Source: an uncultured Saprospiraceae bacterium (lineage in GTDB: Bacteria > Bacteroidota > Bacteroidia > Chitinophagales > Saprospiraceae). From it: a stretch of DNA of 39,460 nt. Position numbers and translations under genes: made by a program. Below are positions 17,160 to 26,013 of this stretch, in pieces. Below the pieces are notes generated by a model. The model saw only the letters and a program-made list of their open reading frames with translations, had not been told where the DNA came from and made no database searches. The first letter of the stretch is position 1. Each line of letters opens with the position of its first letter. The stretch covers positions 1 through 39,460 of the forward strand of contig CALGNN010000149.1 in the NCBI GenBank assembly GCA_937961455.1, written 5' to 3'.

Positions 17160-19547
17160 ATGAGTCTACTATTAGCTATTGTGTTAGTCATGGTAGCGAG
17201 TTCCTGTGGTACAAGAAAGTATTTAAAAGATGGAGAGACTTTCTTAGAGCAAAATTCTGTAAAAATAAAATCAGAGTTAAATGTTCAGGACAAGGGAGAA
17301 TTGAAAGAAGATTTATTAAGCCTGGCTGTTCAAAAGCCTAATCGAAACTGGCTCTGGGTACCTAGACAGTGGTTTTACTATCAGATAAACACGAAGGAAA
17401 ATAAAGAGTATTCCAAATGGTTTCAAAGGCAACAAGAATCACCTGCCATTTTTGATTCCACAAAATGTGATCAGACATTAATTCAAATGGAAAACTATCT
17501 CAAAGAAAGAGGTTATTTTAATGCGGTTGCAGATTATAGTTATGAAACCTTTGACAATAGCGTTACTTCTGTCGAGTATACGGTTCGGTCGAAATCTAGA
17601 TATCTCATTTCCGAATTCAATTATGAATGTGCCAACGAAGACATTTTACAATTATTGAAAGATCATAAGGACCAAGCATTACTAAAAGAAGGAACACCTG
17701 TTGACATTCAACTATACGAGCAAGAGCGATCTAGAATTGCTAATTTGTTGCAAAATAATGGTTATGCCTTTTTCCAAAAAAGAGAAATAGCCTCTTTAAA
17801 AGTAGATAGCACTGGAGGCTCTGCTATCGTGAGTTTGCGGATAAAAGAACCAAGCACTGCAGCTGCACATAGTAAATTCTATTTTGGTGAAGTTGAAGTC
17901 TATCCTGATTATGATCCAAGTTATTTAGGAGCCTATGATGAAATTGAATATGATGGTTTTCGTTTCTATTATCGGGAAGATATCAACAAGGTAAAAGAGC
18001 AAACCATTGCAGAGGCCATCTATTTTAATAAGGGAGATCTTTATACCAAGGAAGTTTATGATCGAAGTTTTTTGAAACTTAACTCTTTGGATGCCTATCG
18101 TTTCGTCTCCTTCCAACCTGAGATTGATTCGTTGAAAAACAATTCCATTAACTATAAATTATTTTTAACCAAGGACAAAAAGATGTCAACGGGTGGAAAT
18201 ATTGAAATCAATTATAGTGACAATTCAGCACAGTTAAATTTATTTGGCGCCGCTGCAAATCTCAATCTTTCTCAAAGAAATTTTCTTGGAGGTTCAGAGA
18301 CCTTTGTAAACAATGTAGGCTTTGGAGTCGAGTTTAATTTATTAGGCAACTCTAATTCGCCAAGCAATGACACGTTATTTGGATCATCTAATTTTAGCTG
18401 GCAATCAGATTTATACATTCCTAAGTTCTTAGACATTTTTGGAATATATAAAGGACTTAACAAAATTAGAATCAATGACAATGGACTACTGAGAGATAGC
18501 TTTTATGAAGAATTAATCAATAGAGCAAATACAAAAGTTTCTGGAAGTTATAACTGGGTTTCTATTAGAAGCTTATACGCATCACATTCATTTAATTTAG
18601 CACTAGGTTACCAATTCAATAGCAAGAAGAAAACGCAATATTCATTAAATCATATTGGATTCAACTTATACTTACCTACGGCTGAACCGCGATGGCAGGC
18701 TACCCTAGACGCCATCCCAACTTTAGAAAGATCGTGGAGTAAACAATTATTCACAGGATTACTATTTAGAGATTTTAGTTGGGAAACGTTTGGAAAGCCA
18801 AATAGAGCTGGAGTAATCAACAACTTTCTTGGTTTAGTTGAATTATCTGGAGCAGAAATTTATACGGCTAATCTCTTGTACAATTTAATTGATGGAGGTG
18901 ATAAGGTCTTCTCATTAGGAAGTCCTTCTGACCCATTAAATTTTTCAAAGTATATCAAGACGGAATTACAATGGAGTCAACTTTACAACTTCTCTAGAAA
19001 ACACAAAGTCAGTTTCAGATTTTTGGGAGGCATAATTGTTCCTTTTGGGGTTGATGGAGAGGAAAAAATTAATCCATATGTAAAACAGTTTTTTGGAGGA
19101 GGACCCAGCGGTATTAGGGCGTGGAGACTGAGAGAAATGGGACCAGGTGCCAATAATGACCCAGGAGTACAAATTAATGGGGTGGATTATTTCTTTCAAA
19201 GTGGCGATATTCGACTTGAGGCAAACATTGAATATCGCTTTGATTTATTTTGGTATTTGAAAGGAGCCCTTTTTGTCGATGCTGGAAACATCTGGCTATT
19301 AAAGGAGGACAAAGAAAGACCAGGAAGTGGATTTAGCGAAGATTTTGTCAACCAAATTGCTGTGGGTGCAGGCTTTGGGTTAAGATTGGATTTTTCTTAT
19401 TTCTTAATGCGAATTGATATTGGCTATAAACTACGAACACCTTATTTAAATCCTACAACTAATAGTCATTATTATTATAGCGGGAATGCTGTAAACTTCA
19501 AATTGAATGACGGAACCTTACAATGGGGAATTGGATATCCTTTCTAG
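17160..19547 (+). CDS. tamL: TamL-type BamA/TamA-family outer-membrane lipoprotein
   Basis: An Omp85-superfamily protein of 795 residues from the ATG at 17160; a TTG at 17148 would add four residues. The signal peptide ends in a lipobox-like VASSC (Cys at about 16), followed by GTRKYLKDGETFL. POTRA domains occupy roughly 20-330. The C-terminal 16-strand barrel contains the conserved L6-loop motif, here GGPSGIRAWRLREMGPG around residues 646-660, and ends in an aromatic residue (GIGYPF). Lipidated TamA homologues (TamL) are characteristic of Bacteroidota and are thought to work with TamB in outer-membrane assembly or lipid transport. No tamB is within the window. Confidence 0.88.
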   Translation: MSLLLAIVLVMVASSCGTRKYLKDGETFLEQNSVKIKSELNVQDKGELKEDLLSLAVQKPNRNWLWVPRQWFYYQINTKENKEYSKWFQRQQESPAIFDSTKCDQTLIQMENYLKERGYFNAVADYSYETFDNSVTSVEYTVRSKSRYLISEFNYECANEDILQLLKDHKDQALLKEGTPVDIQLYEQERSRIANLLQNNGYAFFQKREIASLKVDSTGGSAIVSLRIKEPSTAAAHSKFYFGEVEVYPDYDPSYLGAYDEIEYDGFRFYYREDINKVKEQTIAEAIYFNKGDLYTKEVYDRSFLKLNSLDAYRFVSFQPEIDSLKNNSINYKLFLTKDKKMSTGGNIEINYSDNSAQLNLFGAAANLNLSQRNFLGGSETFVNNVGFGVEFNLLGNSNSPSNDTLFGSSNFSWQSDLYIPKFLDIFGIYKGLNKIRINDNGLLRDSFYEELINRANTKVSGSYNWVSIRSLYASHSFNLALGYQFNSKKKTQYSLNHIGFNLYLPTAEPRWQATLDAIPTLERSWSKQLFTGLLFRDFSWETFGKPNRAGVINNFLGLVELSGAEIYTANLLYNLIDGGDKVFSLGSPSDPLNFSKYIKTELQWSQLYNFSRKHKVSFRFLGGIIVPFGVDGEEKINPYVKQFFGGGPSGIRAWRLREMGPGANNDPGVQINGVDYFFQSGDIRLEANIEYRFDLFWYLKGALFVDAGNIWLLKEDKERPGSGFSEDFVNQIAVGAGFGLRLDFSYFLMRIDIGYKLRTPYLNPTTNSHYYYSGNAVNFKLNDGTLQWGIGYPF

Positions 19548-19550
19548 AAC

Positions 19551-20183
19551 TTACTGTAAAGACTTTCTTCCATAGATACTACAAATTGGACATTCATCCG
19601 GATTGTGTCCTCTAGCTGGGCAATATTCTCTTCCAAAAAATATGATTTGTAGATGCAGTTTATTCCAAAGTGCCTCAGGGAATAATCTCTTTAAATCCTT
19701 TTCTGTTTTCACTACATTTTTGCCTGTAGACAATCCCCAACGATATGCTAATCGATGAATGTGCGTGTCTACTGGAAAAGCAGGTACACCAAAAGCTTGC
19801 GCCATGACTACTGAGGCAGTCTTATGCCCTACTCCAGGCAATGCTTCAAGATCTTCAAAATTATCAGGCACAGTTCCATTGTGAAGTTCAATCAACATTT
19901 TAGACAAGTTGAAAATATTCTTTGATTTTGCAGGTGATAAACCACATGGCCTGATGATATCTTCAATTTCTTTAACTTGGAGTTTGATCATTTTCTCAGG
20001 GGTATCTGCTTTAGCAAATAATTTAGGTGTGATCAAATTCACACGTGCGTCTGTGCATTGTGCCGAAAGTAACACGGCTATTAACAAAGTGTAAGAATCT
20101 TTGTGCGTTAATGGCACAGGAGTCTCAGGATACAACTTTTCTAGAATCTCTGAGATAGCAACTACCTTTTCAGCTTTTGTCAT
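19551..20183 (-). CDS. nth: Endonuclease III-like DNA glycosylase with a degenerate Fe-S cluster motif
   Basis: Base-excision repair glycosylase/AP lyase acting on oxidised pyrimidines. The helix-hairpin-helix LPGVGHKTA (115-123) carries the catalytic lysine (Lys121), and Asp139 sits in VDTHIHR. The fold and length (210 aa) are normal. The C-terminus, however, has only three cysteines in the cluster area: Cys188, Cys198 and Cys201, spaced C-x9-C-x2-C, with no fourth cysteine before the end (SIYGRKSLQ). The canonical spacing is C-x6-C-x2-C-x5-C. The ATG lies 14 nt inside the acyl-CoA reductase gene, so the genes are probably translationally coupled. Confidence 0.93.
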   Translation of the reverse strand: MTKAEKVVAISEILEKLYPETPVPLTHKDSYTLLIAVLLSAQCTDARVNLITPKLFAKADTPEKMIKLQVKEIEDIIRPCGLSPAKSKNIFNLSKMLIELHNGTVPDNFEDLEALPGVGHKTASVVMAQAFGVPAFPVDTHIHRLAYRWGLSTGKNVVKTEKDLKRLFPEALWNKLHLQIIFFGREYCPARGHNPDECPICSIYGRKSLQ

Positions 20184-21201
20184 TTGATAGTTTTAATAAA
20201 AAATCAAGCGTATCTGCATCATCTGCATAATCAAGCAAAGAAGGAATTTGAGATGTACCAAAAGGAACGGTCTTAAGAGATTCCATTTGGAGATCAGAGA
20301 CTACACATTGGATTTTTTCTTTTTCACTTAATAAGTGATTTATCAATGTTTTCTCATCATCATACCTTTCATAATGCAAGCAGGCAATGCGAGAAGCAAT
20401 TTGTTCATCCTCTTTCAAAATAAAAAAACCTGACTCCAAATAAGGTAATTTATTCAACATGAAAATGGCTACATTGTAATCAAAATTATTCCGGTACTTA
20501 CCATGATTTATGACATCTTGGTGCTTGGTAAAATTCTCAAATAATCGATCTGTGTTAAATGATTTAGGCAAGTATATTTTTGATACATTTCGACAACCTA
20601 ATCCATAATACAAGAAGACATCATCTCCTAATTTTTCTATGCTTTCATTTTCAACACTTTCTTGTAATACCGCAACGGCATTTCTATTTCGCCTGATGAT
20701 ATGCGGTACATTTTTAAAGTAATATTCAAAATGTACTGCGGTGCTGTTCGATCCTGTAGCAATAACTGCATCATAGTTTTCTAGTTTTTGAACCAATTCA
20801 AAGTAAGCTGCTGTTTCGGGATTAGCTTCTTTCAATAAGGTCAAAACGTATGGAATCAAGTAAGGATCTTTATCTGATAATTTTATGATGGATTTGTGCC
20901 CAGCAATAAAGCAACATAGCATGTCATGAAATCCAACCAATGGGATATTACCAGCCATTACAATGCCCACTTGTCTCATTTCACCGTCCTCTGGAATTGA
21001 GTAATTATTGAGCCAAGCTAAAATTTTATTGCGATCAAGAAATTGATTAGCAATTTGCCTAATAGACCAAGTAATGTGCTTTTTCGTAAACCATGGATTG
21101 TTGCTCTCTGTGCGATGAGCATGTGCCATGAGTCGTTCATCTTGATTGATTAAGTCCGCTCCAAGCTTAACCATGGACTCGATCCGTTCATCTAAATTCA
21201 T
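20170..21201 (-). CDS. LuxC-like acyl-CoA reductase
   Basis: A 343-residue cytoplasmic enzyme of the acyl-CoA reductase (LuxC) family within the aldehyde dehydrogenase fold, expected to reduce an acyl-CoA or acyl-thioester to the aldehyde using NADPH. Visible blocks are VGIVMAGNIPLVGFHD, AVIATGSNSTAVHF, HIIRRNRNAVAVL, and a conserved cysteine in GLGCRNVSKIYLP (about Cys203), the likely thioester nucleophile. The chosen ATG at 21201 follows an in-frame TTG at 21204. It lies 3 nt after the RluD-type gene and overlaps nth. A 4Fe-4S dicluster ferredoxin, often its neighbour in Bacteroidota as I recall, is here about 14 kb away at 35438. Confidence 0.88.
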   Translation of the reverse strand: MNLDERIESMVKLGADLINQDERLMAHAHRTESNNPWFTKKHITWSIRQIANQFLDRNKILAWLNNYSIPEDGEMRQVGIVMAGNIPLVGFHDMLCCFIAGHKSIIKLSDKDPYLIPYVLTLLKEANPETAAYFELVQKLENYDAVIATGSNSTAVHFEYYFKNVPHIIRRNRNAVAVLQESVENESIEKLGDDVFLYYGLGCRNVSKIYLPKSFNTDRLFENFTKHQDVINHGKYRNNFDYNVAIFMLNKLPYLESGFFILKEDEQIASRIACLHYERYDDEKTLINHLLSEKEKIQCVVSDLQMESLKTVPFGTSQIPSLLDYADDADTLDFLLKLSNDKS

Positions 21202-21204
21202 CAA

Positions 21205-22242
21205 TTAAGAAATGGTTTTTCTATTTTCAAGATAGTGCCTCCATTTGTTAAGTACCTCTGCTATGTCTTCAGGAGGATCGACTTCAAATGAGACACGTTC
21301 TTCAGTCCTTGGGTGTGTAAAGGCTAATTTTTGTGCATGCAATGCCTGTCGAGTACATACTTTGAAACAGTTTTGTACAAATTGTTTGTATTTGGTAAAT
21401 ACTGTGCCTTTAACAATTTTATCCCCGCCATATTTTGCATCACTAAACAAGGGATGATTTTCAGATTGCATGTGAACACGGATTTGGTGCGTCCTTCCAG
21501 TCTCTAAGACACACTTTACTAAGGATACATAATACATATCTTCTATGACTTCATAGTGTGTTATAGCATGCTTTCCACTTTCTCCTTCTTTATAAACATA
21601 TTGCTTATTTCTAAATCTTGGATGCCTACCTATATTTGCATCTATCGTACCTTTAGGCTCGTCAAAATTCCCCCAAACCAAGGCCCAATATTCACGATCT
21701 ATCGTGTGATCATAAAACTGTTTAGCTAATTTAGATAAAGCAAAGTCGTTTTTTGCCACGACTAAAAGTCCCGAAGTATCTTTGTCTATCCGATGTACAA
21801 GAAAGGCTCTGTCAGGGTCATTTCCCTCCATCACTGGTCCGTCCTTATCTAAATAAAACTTAAGTGCATTTACAAGTGTCCCATCTGAATTTGCGATGCC
21901 GGGATGCACCACCATTCCTGCTGGTTTATTGACAATGAGAATGTCATCATCCTCATAATGAATATCTAGAGGAATATCCTGCGGTTCAACTTTATTAGGA
22001 CCAAAGGCCGATTTTGCAACCAAGATTGATATCTCATCCTTAGGTTTTACTTTGTAATTGGATTTCACCACTTTCCCATTAACCAAAACGGATTCCGTTT
22101 TACAGGCATTTTGGATTCTATTCCTCGAAATATTTTGAATTTTATCGTGGATGTATTTGTCGATACGAAGAGAGGATTGTCCTTTATCCACAACAAATGC
22201 ATATCGCTCTACTAGTTCTTCTTGAATCTCTTCTTCTTCCAT
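21205..22242 (-). CDS. rluD: RluA/RluD-family RNA pseudouridine synthase
   Basis: Isomerises uridine to pseudouridine in RNA, most likely 23S rRNA helix 69 if it is a true RluD. An N-terminal S4 RNA-binding domain (about 23-75: SLRIDKYIHDKIQ ... SVLVNGKVVKSNYKVKPKD) precedes the catalytic domain with the signature LVHRIDKDTSGLLVVAKN, in which Asp153 is the catalytic aspartate, and RTHQIRVHM further on. At 345 residues it is of usual length. It starts in a TAATG that also holds the stop of the upstream barrel gene (1-nt overlap). The exact target site is inferred from family membership. Confidence 0.92.
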   Translation of the reverse strand: MEEEEIQEELVERYAFVVDKGQSSLRIDKYIHDKIQNISRNRIQNACKTESVLVNGKVVKSNYKVKPKDEISILVAKSAFGPNKVEPQDIPLDIHYEDDDILIVNKPAGMVVHPGIANSDGTLVNALKFYLDKDGPVMEGNDPDRAFLVHRIDKDTSGLLVVAKNDFALSKLAKQFYDHTIDREYWALVWGNFDEPKGTIDANIGRHPRFRNKQYVYKEGESGKHAITHYEVIEDMYYVSLVKCVLETGRTHQIRVHMQSENHPLFSDAKYGGDKIVKGTVFTKYKQFVQNCFKVCTRQALHAQKLAFTHPRTEERVSFEVDPPEDIAEVLNKWRHYLENRKTIS

Positions 22243-22985
22243 TAGAAATATAAATTGACACCTAAGGTACTGTTTATTACATCTGTAGTAGAATTCTTGA
22301 GTTCAAAATACTCAACAGGCCAATATGGGTCCTGAACTTCATAATTGCCATTCTCGACATGATAAGTACCACTCGTGGTCGATTGATAGCTGACAGAAAA
22401 GCTCAAACCAAAGTTGGGTGATCTTTTAAATTGATATTCAAAACCAACTGTAGCACCATAACTCAATACGGTATCATCTTGCTCTCTCCAAGTTTCTAAT
22501 ACATCATCTAATTCGACATCCGTTAATGTAGATTTTGTGATTAAAAATTTCACACCTGCATTAGCTTCAAGGTAAGGTTTAAAGTTTTCGAAAAATTGGG
22601 TCTCGAAACGTATGATGGGATTTAGATTAGAAGAGCGGATGAAGGTTCGTTGTCTTACTTCGTAGTCTCCTAGCGGATCAGGTTCAATGTATGTGACTGA
22701 TCGAGAATGAAATGTATAAATATCAAAATTTAGTCCATAGTAAAGATTATTCTCCGAGAAAATCTTTCTAAGGTATTTAAAGCCAAAGCCATAACCGACT
22801 TCCATATTTTGTCTTTTATATGCAGCAGTAGGAAAACTCAGTCCAAAGTAGGTTTCAAACTTATTCGCCATATAATAGTCATCAATAATCTCTTCTTCTA
22901 ATCCTTCTTCTATGTATGCTTCATCTTGAGCTTTTAATAGAGAAAGCGTTTGAATGCTGATAAGTATTAAAAAAATAATGCGCAT
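22242..22985 (-). CDS. Outer-membrane beta-barrel protein
   Basis: A 247-residue exported protein. A signal peptide (about 1-19, ending LSLLKAQ) is followed by an acidic stretch rich in Glu and Tyr (DEAYIEEGLEEEIIDDYYM) and then regular amphipathic strands (YFGLSFPTAAYKRQN, YGFGFKYLRKIF, PNFGLSFSVSYQSTT), closing in the C-terminal phenylalanine of STLGVNLYF. This is the pattern of a PF13568-like porin-family barrel. The function is unknown. It is first in the four-gene minus-strand set barrel, rluD, acyl-CoA reductase, nth, and overlaps the rluD start by one nucleotide. Confidence 0.82.
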   Translation of the reverse strand: MRIIFLILISIQTLSLLKAQDEAYIEEGLEEEIIDDYYMANKFETYFGLSFPTAAYKRQNMEVGYGFGFKYLRKIFSENNLYYGLNFDIYTFHSRSVTYIEPDPLGDYEVRQRTFIRSSNLNPIIRFETQFFENFKPYLEANAGVKFLITKSTLTDVELDDVLETWREQDDTVLSYGATVGFEYQFKRSPNFGLSFSVSYQSTTSGTYHVENGNYEVQDPYWPVEYFELKNSTTDVINSTLGVNLYF

Positions 22986-23019
22986 TTTAGCAAAAAATTA
23001 ATCAGTACAAATTTACAAA

Positions 23020-24213
23020 ATGAAAATAGCTTCTTTTTGCGTTAAGGAGGTAGAAAATAAACGTACGACAAAGTCACATGTTTTACCCATCTATCCAACT
23101 TCTTCATTTGTTTTCGAATCCGTCGAACAAAGCATAGACATTTTTTCAGGAAAACAAGAGGGGCATAAGTATTCTAGATATGGCAATCCAACCTCTGACG
23201 CAGTTGCACAAAAAATAGCAGACTTAGAATGTTTTGGTATGGACCTAGAGGCAGAGGGTTTATTGTGTGGAACAGGAATGTCAGCGATCAGCACTTTGTT
23301 ATTATCACTTGTAGGTAAAGGAGATGGCATTTTAACTCAAGGGAATATTTATGGTGGTACGACAGAGTTATTTATGTCTAATTTTGAACGCTTGGGAATT
23401 TCTAGCCATCTTGAATCCCTTAATGATATTGATGCGTGCGAAAGTGTATTAAAAAATAATGATTCCATCAAACTCATATATCTAGAGACTCCTGCCAACC
23501 CTTCTTTGGCATGCATTGATCTAGAGAAAATCGTATCCTTAGCTAAACGCTACAATTGTGTTACGGTAATTGACAATACATTCTGCACGCCCCTATTGCA
23601 GCAGCCATTCCAATATGGTGTTGATTATATTATCCATTCGACTACCAAATTTATCAATGGCCATGGCAACTCCCTTTCTGGAGCGATTATATTTAGAAAA
23701 GATGATGAAAGGAAAAAGGAGATTTGGAAATCAATGAAACTCTTGGGCACTCCTTGCGCACCTTTTGACGCATGGTTGATTCACAATGGGATGAAGACCT
23801 TAGATTTGAGGATGAAGAAGCATTGTGAAAATGGGCAGGCAGTAGCAGAATATTTAGATGCACATAAAAAAATCATCAAGGTGAATTATCCTGGTTTAAC
23901 TTCTCATCCAGATCATGAAATTGCTTGCAAGCAGATGAAAAATGGATTTGGAGCAATGTTGTCATTTGAAATTGATAGTGATATAGATGGAATGAAGCGA
24001 TTTATGAATCAACTTCAATTGGCTGTGATGGCTCCAACCTTAGGAGATGTTGACACCTTAGTTTTACACCCAGCAACCAGCTCGCATTTAAATATTGATA
24101 GAGCTATTAGAATTAGGAATGGTATTTCTGATGGTTTGGTGAGGATCTCTGTTGGAATTGAAGATGTAGAAGATATCAAGGAAGACTTAGCTCAAGCACT
24201 TGATGTGGTTTAG
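23020..24213 (+). CDS. PLP-dependent transsulfuration enzyme (Cys/Met metabolism family)
   Basis: Cytoplasmic pyridoxal-phosphate enzyme of the cystathionine gamma-synthase/gamma-lyase, methionine gamma-lyase and O-acetylhomoserine sulfhydrylase family (397 aa). The YSRYGNPTSD motif (51-60), which contributes to cofactor phosphate binding, and the Schiff-base lysine in HSTTKFINGHG (Lys210) are clear, as is SVGIEDVEDI near the C-terminus. The segment CGTGMSAIST and the cysteine at 189 (DNTFCTPLLQQP) are somewhat like methionine gamma-lyase, but specificity within this family cannot be settled by eye. No other methionine or cysteine biosynthesis gene is adjacent. Its stop overlaps the convergent phosphoesterase by 4 nt. 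Confidence 0.9.
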   Translation: MKIASFCVKEVENKRTTKSHVLPIYPTSSFVFESVEQSIDIFSGKQEGHKYSRYGNPTSDAVAQKIADLECFGMDLEAEGLLCGTGMSAISTLLLSLVGKGDGILTQGNIYGGTTELFMSNFERLGISSHLESLNDIDACESVLKNNDSIKLIYLETPANPSLACIDLEKIVSLAKRYNCVTVIDNTFCTPLLQQPFQYGVDYIIHSTTKFINGHGNSLSGAIIFRKDDERKKEIWKSMKLLGTPCAPFDAWLIHNGMKTLDLRMKKHCENGQAVAEYLDAHKKIIKVNYPGLTSHPDHEIACKQMKNGFGAMLSFEIDSDIDGMKRFMNQLQLAVMAPTLGDVDTLVLHPATSSHLNIDRAIRIRNGISDGLVRISVGIEDVEDIKEDLAQALDVV

Positions 24214-24719
24214 TCAATTTTTCCTCTTTTACCTAGTTCAATAACTTCTAGATTGTCAATTTCTTTTCCTTCTACAGAAAATCTTATCAAGGTTCTAATT
24301 GCATGAAAACCTGCATGACCGCATGCTCCTGGGTTAATATGCAGAAGATCCAATTTTTTATCTCTCATCACTTTTAGAATGTGAGAGTGACCACAGATGT
24401 ATAAATCGGGTTTTTCTTTTTCTAGTAGGCTCCTGACTCTTTTGGTATACCTTCCAGGATAACCACCAATATGTGTCATAAATACCTTTAAGTCTTCTAT
24501 CATAAAACTTTGATTTAAAGGCATTTCAGCTTTAATTTTTATATTATCAATATTGCCCGACACTCCAATAAAGTTGCTGCATAGTGCTTTGCAATTGTCT
24601 ATTATTTCAAGTGAACCAAAGTCTCCACCATGGATTAAAAGATCTACATCTTTAAAAAACTCGGCAATCTTTGGATCAAAGTAGCTATGGGTGTCAGATA
24701 ATAAACCAACTCTTGTCAT
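24210..24719 (-). CDS. YfcE/MJ0936-family metallophosphoesterase
   Basis: A 169-residue calcineurin-like phosphoesterase with the standard metal-binding blocks: GLLSDTHSYFD (Asp9, His11), LIHGGDFGS (Asp33), GVSGNIDN, MTHIGGYPG and ICGHSHILKV. The family hydrolyses phosphodiesters such as cyclic nucleotides in vitro, and its physiological substrates are mostly unknown. I use the ATG at 24719, since it starts the protein right at MTRVGLLSDTH; a TTG at 24728 would add three residues. It has no signal peptide. It is convergent with the transsulfuration enzyme and divergent from the aminotransferase. Confidence 0.92.
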   Translation of the reverse strand: MTRVGLLSDTHSYFDPKIAEFFKDVDLLIHGGDFGSLEIIDNCKALCSNFIGVSGNIDNIKIKAEMPLNQSFMIEDLKVFMTHIGGYPGRYTKRVRSLLEKEKPDLYICGHSHILKVMRDKKLDLLHINPGACGHAGFHAIRTLIRFSVEGKEIDNLEVIELGKRGKID

Positions 24720-24769
24720 AATGCTCAATCATTTCTTGAAATAAAGAACACAATGATAATCCATATTTA

Positions 24770-24777
24770 TATATTTG
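24770..24777 (+). promoter_or_regulatory. Candidate -7 box of the aminotransferase/antiporter operon
   Basis: TATATTTG is an exact TAnnTTTG match 36 nt before the GTG start at 24814, a sensible leader length. No TTG occurs at the ideal distance upstream; the nearest is 31 nt away. Confidence 0.45.
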
Positions 24778-24813
24778 GCGTAGATTTATACATACAAAAA
24801 ATTAATATATTAA

Positions 24814-26013
24814 GTGGAACACCAACGCCTTTCCGATCGTCTTTTGAGAATGTCAGAGTCAGCTACTTTAAAAATGGCACAGATGGCACGCGATCTGCGA
24901 ACCCAAGGACATGATATCATAACTTTAAGTTTAGGGGAACCTGACTTTGATACACCAGAGCATATAAAAGATGCTGCCAAAAAAGCCTTGGACGAGGGAT
25001 ATACTAAGTACACCCCTGTTGCTGGTTTGATGCCGCTCAGAGAAGCTATAGTGGACAAATTTAGAAGGGACAATAATTTGGATTTTAGTGTTAGCCAAAT
25101 TGTCGTATCTAATGGTGCAAAGCAAAGCATTGCAAATCTATCTTTGGCATTATTGAATAAGGGAGATGAGGTGATCATCTTTACTCCATATTGGGTTTCA
25201 TATTATGAAATTGTAAGGCTTGGAGGTGGCGTTCCTGTGCCGATAGCAGCAGGTATAGAAAATGATTATAAGGTTACTCCTGAACAATTAAAAAATGCGA
25301 TTACGGATAAAACTAAAATGGTTTTATTTTCTTCACCTTGTAATCCAACGGGTTCTGTTTTTAACTATGATGAGTTAAAGGCTTTTGCCGAAATATTATC
25401 AGAGCGAAACGATATTATTATTTTATCAGACGAGATTTATGAGTTCATCAATTTCGGGTCTAAACATGTTAGCATTGGAGCCTTTGAAGAAGTGAAAGAT
25501 CAAACAGTCACCATCAATGGTTTTTCCAAAGGATTTGCTATGACAGGCTGGCGACTAGGATATATTGGTGCTCCTGAATGGATAGCTAAAGCTTGTGCGA
25601 AGATTCAAGGGCAGTTTACTTCTGGAGCCAGTGCATTTGGACAAATGGCTGCAGCCCACGCATTGAACAGTCCTTTGGACACGACGCATAAAATGAAGGA
25701 TACCTATCTCAAAAGAAGAGATATGATGATTGATCTTCTTGAGCAAATCCCATTATTTTTAGTGAATCGGCCTCCAGGTGCTTTTTATATATTCCCTGAC
25801 ATATCAGCATATTTTGGAAAGTCTTTTGGTGACTATCACATAAAAGACTCTTCTGATTTTGCCATGTATATACTAAAGGAGGCACATGTAGCATTGGTCG
25901 CTGGAGCGGCTTTTGGGAATGACAACTGTATTAGAATATCCTATGCAGCATCTGATGAACAGCTAAGAGAATCCGTCAAAAGAATAAAAGAAGCTGTTGC
26001 TAAATTAACTTAA
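24814..26013 (+). CDS. Class I/II pyridoxal-phosphate aminotransferase (aspartate aminotransferase-like)
   Basis: Fold-type I aminotransferase of 399 residues, most similar in pattern to aspartate/aromatic aminotransferases of the Igamma subgroup (LSLGEPDFDTPEHI, YTKYTPVAGLMPLREAI). Catalytic and cofactor residues are present: Asn177 in SPCNPTG, Asp206 and Tyr209 in LSDEIYEF, Lys239 in NGFSKGFAMTGWRLGY. I accept the GTG at 24814 because it gives an N-terminus, LSDRLLRMSESATLKMA, that aligns with family members; the next ATG (24850) would cut part of that segment. The antiporter downstream overlaps its stop in a TAATG, so the two are cotranscribed. It probably links amino-acid and 2-oxoacid pools. 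Confidence 0.92.
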   Translation: MEHQRLSDRLLRMSESATLKMAQMARDLRTQGHDIITLSLGEPDFDTPEHIKDAAKKALDEGYTKYTPVAGLMPLREAIVDKFRRDNNLDFSVSQIVVSNGAKQSIANLSLALLNKGDEVIIFTPYWVSYYEIVRLGGGVPVPIAAGIENDYKVTPEQLKNAITDKTKMVLFSSPCNPTGSVFNYDELKAFAEILSERNDIIILSDEIYEFINFGSKHVSIGAFEEVKDQTVTINGFSKGFAMTGWRLGYIGAPEWIAKACAKIQGQFTSGASAFGQMAAAHALNSPLDTTHKMKDTYLKRRDMMIDLLEQIPLFLVNRPPGAFYIFPDISAYFGKSFGDYHIKDSSDFAMYILKEAHVALVAGAAFGNDNCIRISYAASDEQLRESVKRIKEAVAKLT

